This document shows, one piece after another, positions 13,301-26,500 of a DNA stretch of 64,000 nt. The first letter of the stretch is position 1, and every line of letters starts with the position of its first letter. This stretch comes from Campylorhamphus procurvoides (lineage: Eukaryota; Chordata; Aves; Passeriformes; Dendrocolaptidae), in assembly GCA_013396655.1 (NCBI GenBank), contig WBMV01001030.1, positions 147,388 through 211,387 on the forward strand, written 5' to 3'. Both the position numbers and the translations under genes were made by a program. The notes under the pieces were generated by a model. That model saw only the letters and a program-made list of their open reading frames with translations, did no database searches and was not told the DNA's origin.

Positions 13301-16300
13301 TGGATGTGTCACTTCAGATAGTAAGACAGATGATGGGGCAGGTCCTCCTTTTGCCAAGCAGGCTGCCAGGGATATTTTTGCCATCACAAAACAGTTGGGA
13401 CCTGAAGCTCCATTAAGTTCTTAAATAGAAATTGGGTGCAAAATCCAGTGGTAGTGCTAGGCATCCATAATTGCTGGACAGAGGAGTGAGCAAGTGGGAG
13501 GTGCTGGGCTGCATGTAAAGCAGATTACATTCTCCACTGAGCAGCTCACCCTCTCTAACCAGGTGGCTTTCTGGCTTGCTCTTTTGAAAGCTGTGCCTTT
13601 TGAGGCAGCAGTGTCTCAGCCACAAGGGCAGCCTCTGGGAGTGCAGATGCTGTTACTGAGCCTTCTCCTGCTGTCCCTTTCCCCTTCCCTGGGATCTCCT
13701 GGCACTGCTCAAGCCTGGTGGACCAGAGTCCAGTCTCAAACAGCCTTCAGTGCATGGTCAGACGTCTTATCCCGGTACTTCTCCCTCCCTATAAGCAGTT
13801 TCAGTGATTTATATGGCTTAATGGAAGTTGTCTTCTGTTACCTTTCCCTTCCCTTCCTTCCTCTGCACAGCAGTGCCTTGTGTTTTGGCCTAGGGCTATG
13901 GGCCTCCCTGAGAAGCTTTCCTCCAATTTCTGAGTCCCGGCTCAATCTGCGGCGTTGGTGTTGGCCATTTCCCAACATTGCCAGTGCTGACTGTGCTACT
14001 TATTTATCCCATTGGACATAATTAAAATAAAGTTTCAGTGTAATTTTTAGGCTATTCAGTGATCGGTGCTGTTTGGACCTAAGCTATCATATTCTCACTG
14101 AAGTTTAACTGAAAGCAGGATTCCTTCCTGAGTTCTATCAAGTACTGAAGTCCTATTTAAAACTTAGGCTTAAACAGCTTTGCACTTTGAATGCTTTCTT
14201 TTTAATTTGGTATTTTTTTTCCTTCAGTGAGCATCTGTTTCCAGATCCAGACTGCTGGTGTTAGCTCTCCTGTTCACCTGAATCACCCCTTCTACTCCTG
14301 GGCATCACAGCTGCTTATTAAGGTGGGGAGTGGGCAGGGGGAAGGAGGTCAGTTTTTAAATCTCTATCCTTTAGCTGGCAGGAAGATGGTGATTCATCCT
14401 GTCAGCTTTCACTTGGAGCATTTCTAGACCCCAGATGTTCTCGGCATTTCCAGGTTGGCTCTACTTCCTTAGAAGCAGAAGCTGTAGGGGAATGCAATAG
14501 AGACATCCAATTTTAGTGGCACAAGAGCTATGTAAATGCAGTTATATTGTTGCTGGCTCAGGCTGAATATCCAGCTGCACTGCATCATGTAGCTTTATGA
14601 GCCTGTGTCTCCACTAGCTCATGAGTCTCTGTTTCTGATCTATTTCTTGGTGTAAGCACGCACATCCTTGCAGATGTGTGCACTCAAAGGTCCAGTCCAA
14701 GACTGTTTCAATTCTTTATCTTACCATTTCAAGTACTGGCTCTTGAGCTGTGACTGGCAAGGAGCCCAGCAGGCATATGGCAAAGGGCATACTGCCCAGT
14801 GCTGTATTCTCTTCACTGACTACATTTGGAGTCATATCTCAGTTTTGAACCCTCCAAACTTTTGGATGGATTAGCCTGGTCTTCCACTTTGAGGCGCTCT
14901 CTTAGGAAACAAGTGGGCAATTGTGATCCTTAAACTACAAAGGAGGAGGTAAACTTTTTTCTTACTAACACCATGAAATGAACTCTCCAGAAAGACTTTT
15001 CTCAGGGAGATGTACTTGGAATGTGATAAGCAATATGAGCAAACCCAAATGGGTGAGGGTGGAGAGATTTAAGATAATAACATTAATGAAGGGATCAGCT
15101 CTTCCAGATCAGTTGCAACTATTTTAAAAAACATAATCTGTCAGTTTCTGATAAACATTTACACACTGAGTCTTGCTTTATTTGGCTCCCAGGGTTGTCC
15201 TGGCTTGCTTGTATGTTACATGCTTGTAAAGTTAAGCATGTGGTATTTTTATAAATGCTTACTTCTGCATGTTGGTCCAATGAAGAGATGCTTCTGAATA
15301 AGCTGAATGTTGGAAAACCTTATTTCAGTGTTTTGTTTCTTTTTCCTCAAGGAATGTTACAAAATGACAGGTTGCATAGCAGTTAAAGCAGTGTTGTCTA
15401 GGTAAAGATCTAGATATTAACTGATAAGATCGTAACTAAACTTTTCATGATAGACCTATTTTGACAGGTCCCTGCTTATTTATGCATTGAAAGAGTGGCA
15501 TTAAATTAACTGTTTAATTAAGTTAAAAGTTAAAAATTGAGTTAAAAATTACACATGCATCTTAGCCTGCTGTCCCATAGTTTTCTACTATAAAATTTGC
15601 AAAAACCGGTAAAGAATAGCATGATGATTAAATCCACTGTAAAGTACTTGTTTTAAACAAATACATGTAGTATAGGTAGAAGCTCATGCCTCTGGCCTGC
15701 GTGTAGTACTTGCTAAACTTGAAGTCTTATTTTCCTGTAATGCCTATTAAACATTGTTAGATACCTGAAGATCATGGATAATTTTTTAGTAATACTGGCT
15801 TCAAGTTTTTTCTAAAGGGAGAAATTAATATGCTGCATCTAATTGCTAATGGATCGAAATGACTGAATAGTCCCTGGCAACCTCTGGAATAATAAAACCC
15901 TTCCTTGGACACAGGTTTAGAGCATCGTCTGTCAGAGTGCTGTCATGGGTGGCTTGGGAAGTGTGGCTGATGAGGCCAAGGTACATGACTTGGTGTTGAA
16001 ATGTCTTATATTTCAGAATGTGTACACCTAAAACAACAACATATTTACAGAGGCTTAACTGTACAGGTTGGCTCTGATGCTCAAGTTTTGAGGTCCGAAG
16101 AAATGGGGCAGCTCCAGGGAAGGTACTGTGGTGTACATGCTGGTCGTGTAAGCGTACCCGTACTCACCTGGAAGGCTTGGGCACAATTGTTTGCTTCTAA
16201 ACTTTGAGAGAATCTTTTCTGAATGTATTTGATAGAAACAAGCAATGTTTTTATTAGTGTTTACTAGCATAAATATTTAAAACATTTCCTACTTAATTCC

Positions 16301-19300
16301 TCTAATTTTGTCTTCTCTGAAAAGCAGGTTCTTTTTGAAAAGATTGCTTCTCCTGGAGAGAAGGCAGGTACTGAATGTTTATAGATAAAAGGCCATCTAA
16401 GATATCAGAGAACTGTGTGTTTTGCTGTACTCCTGTGACTCATTGAAAGATAACACAGTAGAAGGGAGGTGGGAGGGAGAGAACTAATGAGAGGAAGAGA
16501 GAGATTACATGCGTGCAAGTCACAACCACAAGCTGCACTGCTTTGCTGCTGGGGACATGGAAGGCAAGGGCATATAAATGTAAGCTGATATAGAATAAAG
16601 CCCTAAGACAAAACTGTTTATAATTTGCATGTTATCATACATCAGCCTATCAACAGTGAAGATTAGGGGTTTATTTTGCCTTGGTCAGTTTTATTAAAAC
16701 TACAGTGTGGCCTGTGTTAGGGTTTGTGCACTGCAAGGTGTCATACACCGGTGTAAACTGCTCTTGCAGCTTTGCTGCTGGGACAGGTGAAAAGTATGTG
16801 GGGCTCTGCTGGTATAGGGTAACTTGCTGGGATGTTACAATAGCTTTCGTGTGCAACCTGTGCTCTTCATAATCATGCTTGCAGAAACTGATTATGGGAG
16901 GTCCAAGTGAAAGTTTCTTTTTCCCAGCTAAAGGGAACTAGAGTAAGTAGAAAAAGGATAATTCCTTCAGTGAAGATTGAATCTAACCCCATTTGAGTTT
17001 AAACTGATTCCTAGAATTAAAACTTAATTTAATTTTGGTTTATTTTTGCTTTCAACAGTAATGTTTTAGAGTAGATGACCTTGGTTTGCTGTGGCTCACA
17101 TGTTTACTCCTATGTGTAAACTGTGGCCTGTTGATCAGACAGGAAATGTTTTGGGTTGAAAAGCTTCCTGTCATGTTCTCATTCATGTGAAAATGAAGCT
17201 TCTTGCTGTTACAATCCTTTCCGGCACATCTTGTTACCAGTGTCCCCAGGATTACAAGCTGACACTTTGAAGGAACTGCACTGCAGACTTTCGAAAGAGA
17301 TTGCAGCACTCCTTCCATAGGATGCTGCTCTGTCCAAACAGATGGTTGTCTTAGAGAAACAAGGCTGGGACTCTGGGCTGTTTCTACAAAGAAACTGGGG
17401 AGAGAGCTAAGAGAAAAGGAATTTTGAAAGATAGATGACATGCAAATTTCTTGCACTCAGGAGAGGAGATCTTCACTTAAATATGGTTTGTGTGTGAAGG
17501 AAGGGTACAGATCAAATACTGGGAAAGGTCTGAGGCAAGTCATCTAAGATCTAGATAAAGGTACATGCGTCCAGCGCTAATGCAAACTGGCAGATGTGGA
17601 ATGACCATGTATGCACTTTAACATGCATTATATATATCATGTGATCCTGTAATAATTGGAGAATGGCCAGTCGGTCCATGCTGACTGTGCCCAGTCTCCA
17701 CATGCTGATTCGGTATAGCAAGCTAATGAACAAGCCCAGTGTCTCTAATCATCCAAGGGAGAACTGTCTCTTCTGCCTATGCAGCCAGCTTAAAATTAAT
17801 CCAGGCTGGTGTGTCGGACAAGCAGTTAATCAACAGATCTGCCCTTCCAAATGTCCACTCCTGTAAGTCTTCCTCAGTAGTACTACTGTCTGTGTGTTTT
17901 CTCCTGTGGAAAGGAGGGTTGCAGGTTTATGATGTATGAGCAAGTCCTGCTGGGCCCGGCTTTCTACTACAGCAGGTTTTGTTGTCTCTGATACTACAGT
18001 AGCCTTGTTTCCCTCTTGGCTAGGTATGTGCTTCTCTGCACCTAGGAAAACAAGGGGATCTGCTTTGGAAGTAGAGGCATGTGACGGAGTTGCTGCATTT
18101 CACACGACTTATTTTATTATCTGCTTTTCATTTGTCTAGTGAAGACAAATACCTCTGCATGAAAAAGTCTGTTGGATAGCGATGGCATAGAGAACTTGGC
18201 AAAACCAAAGCATTTACAACATCTGTATCTTTGAAGTGCCTGTTTAATAGTGCCATTGTCATGCCAGTTGGAGGCAACACTTCTCTTTGCAATTGAAAGG
18301 CTCAGCAGAGCTAGCTGATAAGCACTGGTGCCCCGCTGGGAAATTGACCCTTTGAACTGGGAAGAATCTCTGCAGATAAGCCAGTAATGGAATTTTTACC
18401 AGGTCTTGTTTTTATTGTAGCATGTTAAGAGTTGTCAGGCTTTTTACGTTGCAAAAATGTTTTCTCTCTAGTCTAGGAGGCGTGTGGGTAATGTAATATT
18501 CACGATCTAAAGATGCTGCTTTCAGGCTTGGGAGGGATAACCGAGCAGTGCTCTCACAGAACAGAAAGGAAGCAATGACAATATAACTTGAATAACAAAC
18601 GTATGTTGATTTAAGAGCCAAACTTTCCGAGCATCCTAACTCCTAAGGGAAAGAGGAGGAGTTTTGGGGATATTCTTAGCATCTTTGTAAGACACATACA
18701 AAGTTGTTGTTGTTGTTTGGGTTTTTTTTTTTCACTGTTCCCTTTTATAAATTAATAAATAACAGAAAAAAAGCCCAGGAAGTTTATTTCACAAACTTCT
18801 GTTTTCATTTCACTATAGAAATAAAGGCTGTCTTCTACATTAAACTTCATGGATACATTTGTCTGTAAAAAGATAACATTTGTTTCAACAACATCACAAT
18901 GTTTGCAAGCAAAGGACTGTTATGCACCAAGCTGCTTCTGTGGGGATGAGAATCTGCTTTCATTTAAAGCAGGGATCAAACTTTTCTTTCTAAGCGCTAG
19001 AGCTGAGGCATTAGATTTGTTGTCTCAAATCCCAGTACCAAGAAAGCAGAGAGAAAAAGCAAAAATTCAGGCTTGACTTGATTTGAGCCTCGTTATGTCC
19101 CTGTCCTGGACTGCTGGTGTTTCCAGTATGACCATTCCAGGAAAGCACAGCGTGGGTCCCGTGGAAGGGCTGCTGTCGCCTGCGGGAGTGTTTGAGTCAG
19201 CTTTGCGTGTTCTGAACCGGGATGTTGCATATTCAGCCCTTGCAATCTGTTTGGCAAAGCAGCCATCTCTGGCAGGCTACACATCCAATACAGATGGTTT

Positions 19301-20207
19301 GATTTGAGACTGTAAGTGAAGTTTGAGACAATAACAGAGAAGAGATGGCTCTATTAAATATGTTGATTTGAACAAATACGTCTGGTGGATGACCTGCAGA
19401 TCAGAAGAAAGCTGTAAGGGAGAGTATAGTGAAATGATGTGGGAAGCTCCTGCCTTTGCAGTGGGGGACGGGACATGTTGCTCTGAGTACAAATTAATCA
19501 AGTTCAGGCTGACATTCCTTCGTGTCAGGTTTCCCCTTTGGTCTCTCTAAGACACTGCTGAAGTGGAAAACCTTTCTTGCCAAGTAGTTCTATACCACTT
19601 AATTGCTCTTTAAAATGTGCTTTATTCCATGCTAACGGTATAGAACTGCTGTGCTATATTAATGGATTTGTAATTTAAAGAAGGGGGGCTGGGGCTGACA
19701 TATGGCAAATACATGCTTTAATTCTGGTATGCTCATGATTTTGAAGATAAACAAAGCTGTTTCCTTATCCTCAGCATGTACTTATTTTGTTTTGCTGATA
19801 ATGAGAAGAAATTAACAGTGTTAAACATGATTGAAAACAGCAGTATCTTTTGAAATGAATGTCTGTGTGAATGACATTGATAGTCCCTTTGCTTCTTCAC
19901 ATTTACTCTAAACTGGAGTTCATTTATAAGTGTAAGATGCATTAAAAAATCATCCTAACTCAGAAAAGGAGTTTCAAATTTCTCTAATTTTGTTTTTAGT
20001 CTAGTAGCAATGGTATTTCTGCATTTGCTTCTCAAATGTGTTTAACTAAAAGCTATTTCTAATAAAAACTTGATTCTGTCAAAAAGTTTCCAAATGATGA
20101 AAGAGTTTCTGAAAGTATTTTATAACATAGCTGTTTTGCATTGAAGTTTGTAACTACTTCCAGCAGTCAGGCTGGACTGAATCATAGTTCCAAAAATTTT
20201 TTTAATA
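7321..20207. other. Intergenic, no gene seen; some low-complexity DNA
   Basis: Nearly 13 kb without a supportable gene. A (TG)6 microsatellite followed by an alternating TA/CA stretch lies at 13,025-13,050 and a (GTT)n plus poly-T tract at about 18,703-18,732. The longest frame here (13,494-14,021 +, 175 codons) is Leu/Ser-rich with no domain I recognise and no splice context. The AT-rich stretch at 10,790-11,060 is described separately as a possible conserved non-coding element. Confidence 0.5.
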
Positions 20208-20338
20208 GAGGTGTTTAAAAGACATGTAGATGCAGCACTCGGGGACATGGTTTAGTGGTGGATTTGGCAGTGTTAAGTTCACAGTTGGACTTGATGATTT
20301 TAAAGGTATTTTCCAGTCTAAATAATTCTGTTATTCTA
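20208..20338 (+). mobile_element. CR1 3' end fragment
   Basis: It contains the typical CR1 tail order: a 'cactcggggacatggtttag' block, then 'tggcagtgtta', then GTTGGACTTGATGATTTTAA, then a degenerate 'attctgttattct' terminus. Orientation is +. The copy is old and only the last ~130 bases remain. Confidence 0.75.
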
Positions 20339-23300
20339 GGGAAAGTTATGAAAACCTAAAAACTGAGAGAAGGCAGCAGTTACTCTGCTATTCCACATTT
20401 TAACCATGTTTATTAAAGTCAGTGGAAGACTTCTCAGAAGTCCAAGACTGTCTGGGCAGTGTTTCATTTAGCAGTAACTGGTCCTCTGACTCTGAGACCA
20501 GATGCCAGACTGCCCACATCCATTGCCCTTGGCCATAGTTGCACTGCACTGTGTGCTGCACCACACACGTGCCCTTCTCAGAGGCATTCATCATAGGTGG
20601 ATTGTCTTTTTTTGCATTCAACATGTGAAATATTCATCAGAGAGCTGAGAGTGTGTGTTGCATGTGCAGGGGTGCTACATGAAAGCATGGGCTGAGTATT
20701 CAAAGGCTCTTTGAGCTAGCACTGGAGGACTGTGGAGGAAGGACGGAGAAACCCAAGGCCACTCCTTTCCTGGCCCACCTGGCAGGAATGGTTCATGGCA
20801 TTTCCTGTATCCTATTCACAGTGTCCCATAGAGCAAGTTACTCAAAACCACACCATGGCCTCTACCACCAGTGAAAGGGTGTGAGTGGCTGCAGGTTGGT
20901 GCTTGCCCTGTTTGACTTACTAGTGCAGTGATGGTTGTAGTGTCCTTTTCGTTAAAGCAGGACCGAGGTGCTCTTAAGTGCCAGCATTTGGGGCACTGGG
21001 GGTATTTGACACTGTGCAGGCTGCAACTGCACCAAAAGCTCATGGCTTATGTCTCACTGGTCCTCCCAACTCATGTGCTGATGTGAGTGCTCTCCAGTGC
21101 CTCCTGGGCAGGGGGTTGAAGGCTCTCAGCACTGTTCTCTAGCAGAAGTGCTCAGTGTGACCTGCTCACCCTGCCTGCGCTGGGGGCTTTGTTTTTGGTG
21201 ACTGCCTGACTCCAAGGGGACAGAGGGCCAGGAGGCCTCAGAACGCTACTCTGCAGCTACAAGGTATATATGCAGATTATTCTTCATATGCAGTATGTGA
21301 AAAGCTAATTTAAGGTGTAAAAAGAAGAGGTGGATTGAGGAGGTGCTTTCTGAGACCAAACTGAGGCCAGTGACCTGTCCAGAAAAAGAGTGTGGCACTG
21401 CTGCCTTACAATACTGTACATAGGTAGCATCATCTCTAACTCTTTTCTGAAGCATTCTAACAGAGTCACATTGAGCTCATGGAAACGGAGGCTGATGCTG
21501 TCAAAAACAGGAACTAGTTTATAAAGATCTCTGGCATAACGTAAGTCTATTCTCAGTTTAAAAGATAAGACCCTTTTTAATACAAAGCCCAGCCTCTGAA
21601 TTGACATGTCTCCACCAGATATGAAAAATGTCTTCGTGCCCTTGCGTTGTGGGAGGAAAAAGAAGAGGAGAGCATGTAATTTGGAGGCCTTCTGTGATTT
21701 TTTTTTCCTATATCTTTTAAAGTTGAGAGGTGATCTATCCCTTTTTATCTGTTTCTGTGGACTGAGCTTTATATGTCAAATTTTTCTAATCCCTCATTGT
21801 TAATACTATGATGTTCGTATACAAAGTGACTCTATTGTGAACATTACAGAAAAAGCTATGTTGTGGATTGTTTTATGCTTCTTCAGAATTCTAATTAATG
21901 GTCTGGTTTCTTCTAACACTTCTCACATGAGGGTTCTAGCTCTGCTCTTTCGAACAGACGTACAGCTATGACAGTAATTAGATAAACTCTAGTGACTGAA
22001 CTTAGCACGCGCTTCCCAGAGGGATTCTCCTGTTTTGCTTGCATCACTGCCCAAGAGCAAGAGAGCACCATTCAGAGCAAAGCATGCTAGTTAGCTGGCA
22101 AAGTGGATTCTGGTGTTGCATTGGTCTTCTAGAGAAAAGATGTGCATGATGAAACCTTTCACTAATCGAGTTCTAGTCCTTCAGAACAAACCAAGCTAAT
22201 TTTTGTCAGTATTTCGTGGATGCTGCTCTGCAGGTGAGTTGAGGCAGCAGTACTTTCAATATTCTTTCATCATTACCCCTTATCATGAGACGTGTGTTCT
22301 TGTGAAATAACCAGTTTCTCCATAAATTTGAACAGTGTGACTTGAATTTCTCTACTGTTGGGAAAAGCTTTTCTTTACTTCCATTCAGTGGCATCAAAGT
22401 AACAAAGTGTTCTAATATGATGATGTGCTATTTTACAGTATTGTCAAAGTAGCATTCAAATAGTTCAATAGTTAAAATAAGAAATTAATCTTTGCAAGAA
22501 AAGGGTGGTATCAGCCCATTTTTCAGATAAGGAAAGCTGATAAAGAATGCTTGTGATGTGTTAGTCACTGAAAGGTGACTATACCTTGATCCGTATTTGA
22601 GGACTTTAGTTTGTATGGGGCACTTGTTTTCATAGCTGCGTTATCTTCCTTTAGATGTTCTGCAGAAGTCTAATGATACAGAAGCTTCATTCTGTCTCAT
22701 AGGTCAGAATTCAAGAGTAATACACAAGTATCTTCCTGGAAAATGTGACAAGATACCGTTATTTGATACGGAATATGTTTGCTCTGCTTAGAATAACTGA
22801 CAAAGTGTATAGCTCTGCCTCAGGTTGTCAGCATTGTCCCAGAACAAATGCCCACTGTTAGAGGGATTCTGTCTTATCCAAGACAGACCATGTGCTTAAT
22901 TACTGCCTTAGTGTTCAGAGCAGAGACTGGCTTTCTAAATGATGGGATTTGGTTTGTGTTCTCATTAAATGTTGTATGCTATAGTGTGACATACAATATG
23001 CCCTGCAGTGTGTCATGTGCTATGATGCTAATCAACATTCAATACCAAAGGAGGAAAGCAGCTGCTCCGCAGTCAGCATGTCTGAACAGTCCTGCACCCA
23101 GCAGGGTATCACTTAATTCACACTAATGGATAAAGAACTGGACTCATAACACTTCTGTAAATGAGGCTAATGATCAGGCAAAAAATGCAAACTAGTTTTC
23201 ATTTATTCGTAGAGATAGGTGTAATTAGAGGTAATAGCTGGAACCAGAAACTTGCTCTCCAGCATTTATTTGTTGATAGTACAAAATGTGAATGGCTTGT

Positions 23301-26300
23301 TCCACTGTTTGTCTCTGGTGAAATTATTAACTTCACACAGAAGTTGAAATACGTATGCTCTTAAATTCTCATTGAGAGAGTTACAAGGCTTAAGGGGGAA
23401 AAGCTATAGATAATTGCATCTCTTAAACTTACCTCAGTCATTTTCACTGTGTGGTAGCGGATCTCTATTGTAAATCCACTGTGGAGTGGCTCAGCTTATT
23501 GCTTCAGTTTTTTGACCTTTTTCCATTAGCTTCACTGTCTTCTGTATATTAGAGAAATCAAGAGGCAACCTGTCCATTGCAGTTACAGCAGCTGAGTATT
23601 AAGATCATAATTAGGTACAAAGGTCTTATTTTAGCATCTAATCTGTAGAGTACTAACTTCCCTCTTGCATTCCTACTGGGTTTCTTGCTTTTCCTCCTTC
23701 CTGAAGTCTGTTGTTCCCCTTGTGTGTTTTCCCAGTGGCAGAGCTGATGCCATTTGATCATTCATGTCGTGAAGAGTCAATCAGTCACTGTGACATAGTC
23801 TAATGGTATCAAGCAGAAGCTGATCTACCTGAAATTTTAACAAGTCATCATCTACTTGGATTTGATAATCAGTGCCAAGTGCATGCTTCTTAACCTACTC
23901 TATGTGCTGGTTTTGACTATGCAATTTTCTCCAAAAGTAGTCTTCCCAGTGTGATGAGTAGGGAAGAAATAAATCCAGGCTTATATAATTTAAAAGAGGA
24001 AGCTCAGTAAGACTTAAGGCCAGTCTGGGTTTATACATTCCTTATTTATATATTTCTTATTTTCTGTAGTTCAGTGTTGTGCAAACTAGCTGCATAAAAA
24101 TTCTGTGAGAGAGAGTTTTACTCCCACTGAGCAGGGCCCTCTCTCAACTTTTGCATGGTAACTAAGTCCTGCAAAATTTTAGGTATTATCTGACCAGTAC
24201 ACCAAGAAGTGATTGAGAAAGGACGTTCTAATCCAACTTGCCATAATGCATCAAGTTGGTTGAGGAAGCAGTAGCAGTGTTCAGAACAAAGTCAGGATTC
24301 TCCATTCTTATTTCATCCATTTCTTGATGAAACTGTAACTAATGCAACTAGATGATCTTTTCAAATGTGTTTTATTTTTTTTTCCTTTCTTTTCTTTGAT
24401 GTGCCTATGAGTAATCTCTTAAGGTCCTCTTTCCCCATGCAGCTTGTGCAGCAGTCTGGAGGGGGGTGTGTGTGTGATATCTGCTGATGAAAGAAAATCA
24501 TCCAAACCTAAAAAGTGATACTTGTCCAAATCACTACCCTGCTCATTGTTGGAGGTTCTTGTTTTAAAACTTGCACAGTGGAAGGTTCAGAGTACCTTTA
24601 GAAGACTTTCAGTTCTTCTTATCATGTGGAAGAAAAGTCCAGACCAGCTGTCATTCAATTGCATTTACAAAAACAATGTAATTAGCACTGACTCATTATT
24701 TCTGCATAGCAGAAAAGGAGTATCATGAAGGAGTACCAGTAAAGAGAACGTAGTTGATGACTGAGAAGGGAGGGATGTGTGTGTAACACAAGACTCCAAA
24801 GATCACATTAAGCTGGAGAGTCAGGTGTATATGGCTGTTGTGAAACATTTGTTGTTGGCTTTCCCTTGCTTACTGATTATCTAAGAGTTATCTTGTCCTA
24901 GCAATATGTGTTGTAGACAAGAAAGCAAGTCAGGAAAATATGTGAGTTTAAAGGCACTAAATCAATGAAAATTTAAACTAATACTAAGCATACATAAGTA
25001 TTCTTATTACTTTTTCATAGACTCTTTATGTGACTATTGCTGTTTTTCCAACCTGTAAAAATGTCGTGTCTTGAAAAATGACTTCTCAGATGTATCAGAA
25101 GTCATATCAAGCAGCTCTGATATTCACAGGTTTTACTTAACAAAACCTGATTTGTCAAAATTTAGGGGTTTGCCTTGAGTTTACATCACTATCTCAAGTA
25201 TATGCTTCCAAAACCTGTTTAAAAGATAATGAAATACCATGTAGTGGAAAGGTTGGAAGTTTTTCTGCTGTCTCATGTTGAAAGTGATTGATTTTTTTTT
25301 CCTTAGAAACTGCAGAATTTTAGATTTTTTTTTTCTTGAACTGTCTTTGTGCAAGTGGCTTGACACTTCAGTAGATTAGCTCAGCCTCTGACATTGGAAT
25401 TCATAGCAATGGTAAAATGGTTCACTTCATAGTGGCCTGAATGTAAATAAATTCTAAGAAATGGGGGTGGAAGTTGTCTATTCTAGAAGCATGTTGTCTA
25501 TGGTCATAGATTTCATTAGCACTTGTTCACTTCCTTTAAATTCAGGTACTCTTTTGAAGCTAGACATCATTACTTCAAGGCTATGCATCTGAAGGAATCC
25601 AGCCTCCTGAACAAGATGCTAAGAAAGGCTGGGAAGTGCTGACAAGCCAGGTGGGTGTAGCTTAAAGCTCACAGGCTGCCAGCTGCGTATCAGGTATTGG
25701 GTCTCGTCACGCAGTTGCTGTTTCAGCAACTGACAGTACCATGAGGACTTTAAGGATCCAATGGATGCTTGTGCAAAGGTCATTAATGTCAAGGGTACCA
25801 GTTGAGTGTTCTTTAAGCAATCTCATTTGTACTGTTTGCTTCATACATATGGATTTTCAGCCCTATGAATAATCAAAAATATTTTACTCCTAAAAATAAC
25901 TTTATATATTCTTAAAAGTCTGCAAGCATTTCTATAAATACAGTTAAGGATATATATATGTATTGGAGACTCCAGAATTTTCTGTAGTAATGTCATGTTG
26001 GTGTTGAGATGAACTTGGATAAGTAGGGGATTTAAAGTGATTTTTCCTGTTGCAGTTACAATTAATTATCTTGCCAATTGGTGTGGAAAGTGTAATGACT
26101 GCTAGCTAAGAAACATAATTGACTGAATTTCTATTTGAATATTTGTTTAACTAAGATCTTCAATATTATCCTACTGAACAGACATAGCTCGCGTCTTGAA
26201 CAGACATTGCCTGCCCACTTGGCCTTGCAGAAATGAAGACAAGGAAAGGAGCACTTTTATATTTCCAGTCACCCAGTCCTAAGCATCTAGCTCTGTGGTG

Positions 26301-26325
26301 AAAGGAATGCTCTTTCATAGTATCA
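20339..26325. other. Intergenic, nothing recognised
   Basis: No exon with convincing splice sites or protein-like codon content was seen. The part at 20,400-21,250 is more GC-rich than its surroundings but its open frames do not resemble known proteins. Confidence 0.45.
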
Positions 26326-26500
26326 CCATAGAATCATAGAATGGTTTGAGTTGGAAGGGATCTCAAAGATCATCTTGTTCCCATTCCCCCTGCCATGGGC
26401 AGGGACATCTTCCACTGGAACAGATTGCTCAAAGCCGCATCCAACCTGGCCTTGAACACTCACAGGGATGGGGCATATCAAACTATTGACTGCAACTCTT
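26326..26500 (-). mobile_element. CR1 3' end fragment, reverse orientation
   Basis: It begins CCATAGAATCATAGAATGG, the reverse complement of the CR1 terminal octamer repeats, followed by 'agttggaagggatct' and 'ccaacctggccttgaacac', the complementary CR1 tail. Similarity fades near 26,480-26,530. A short poly-purine stretch lies downstream at 26,870-26,925. Confidence 0.85.

Noticed and set aside
13494..14021. 175-codon frame as a small gene
   Set aside because: Leu/Ser-rich translation without recognised domain, no splice context, overlapping opposite-strand frames, in gene-poor DNA.
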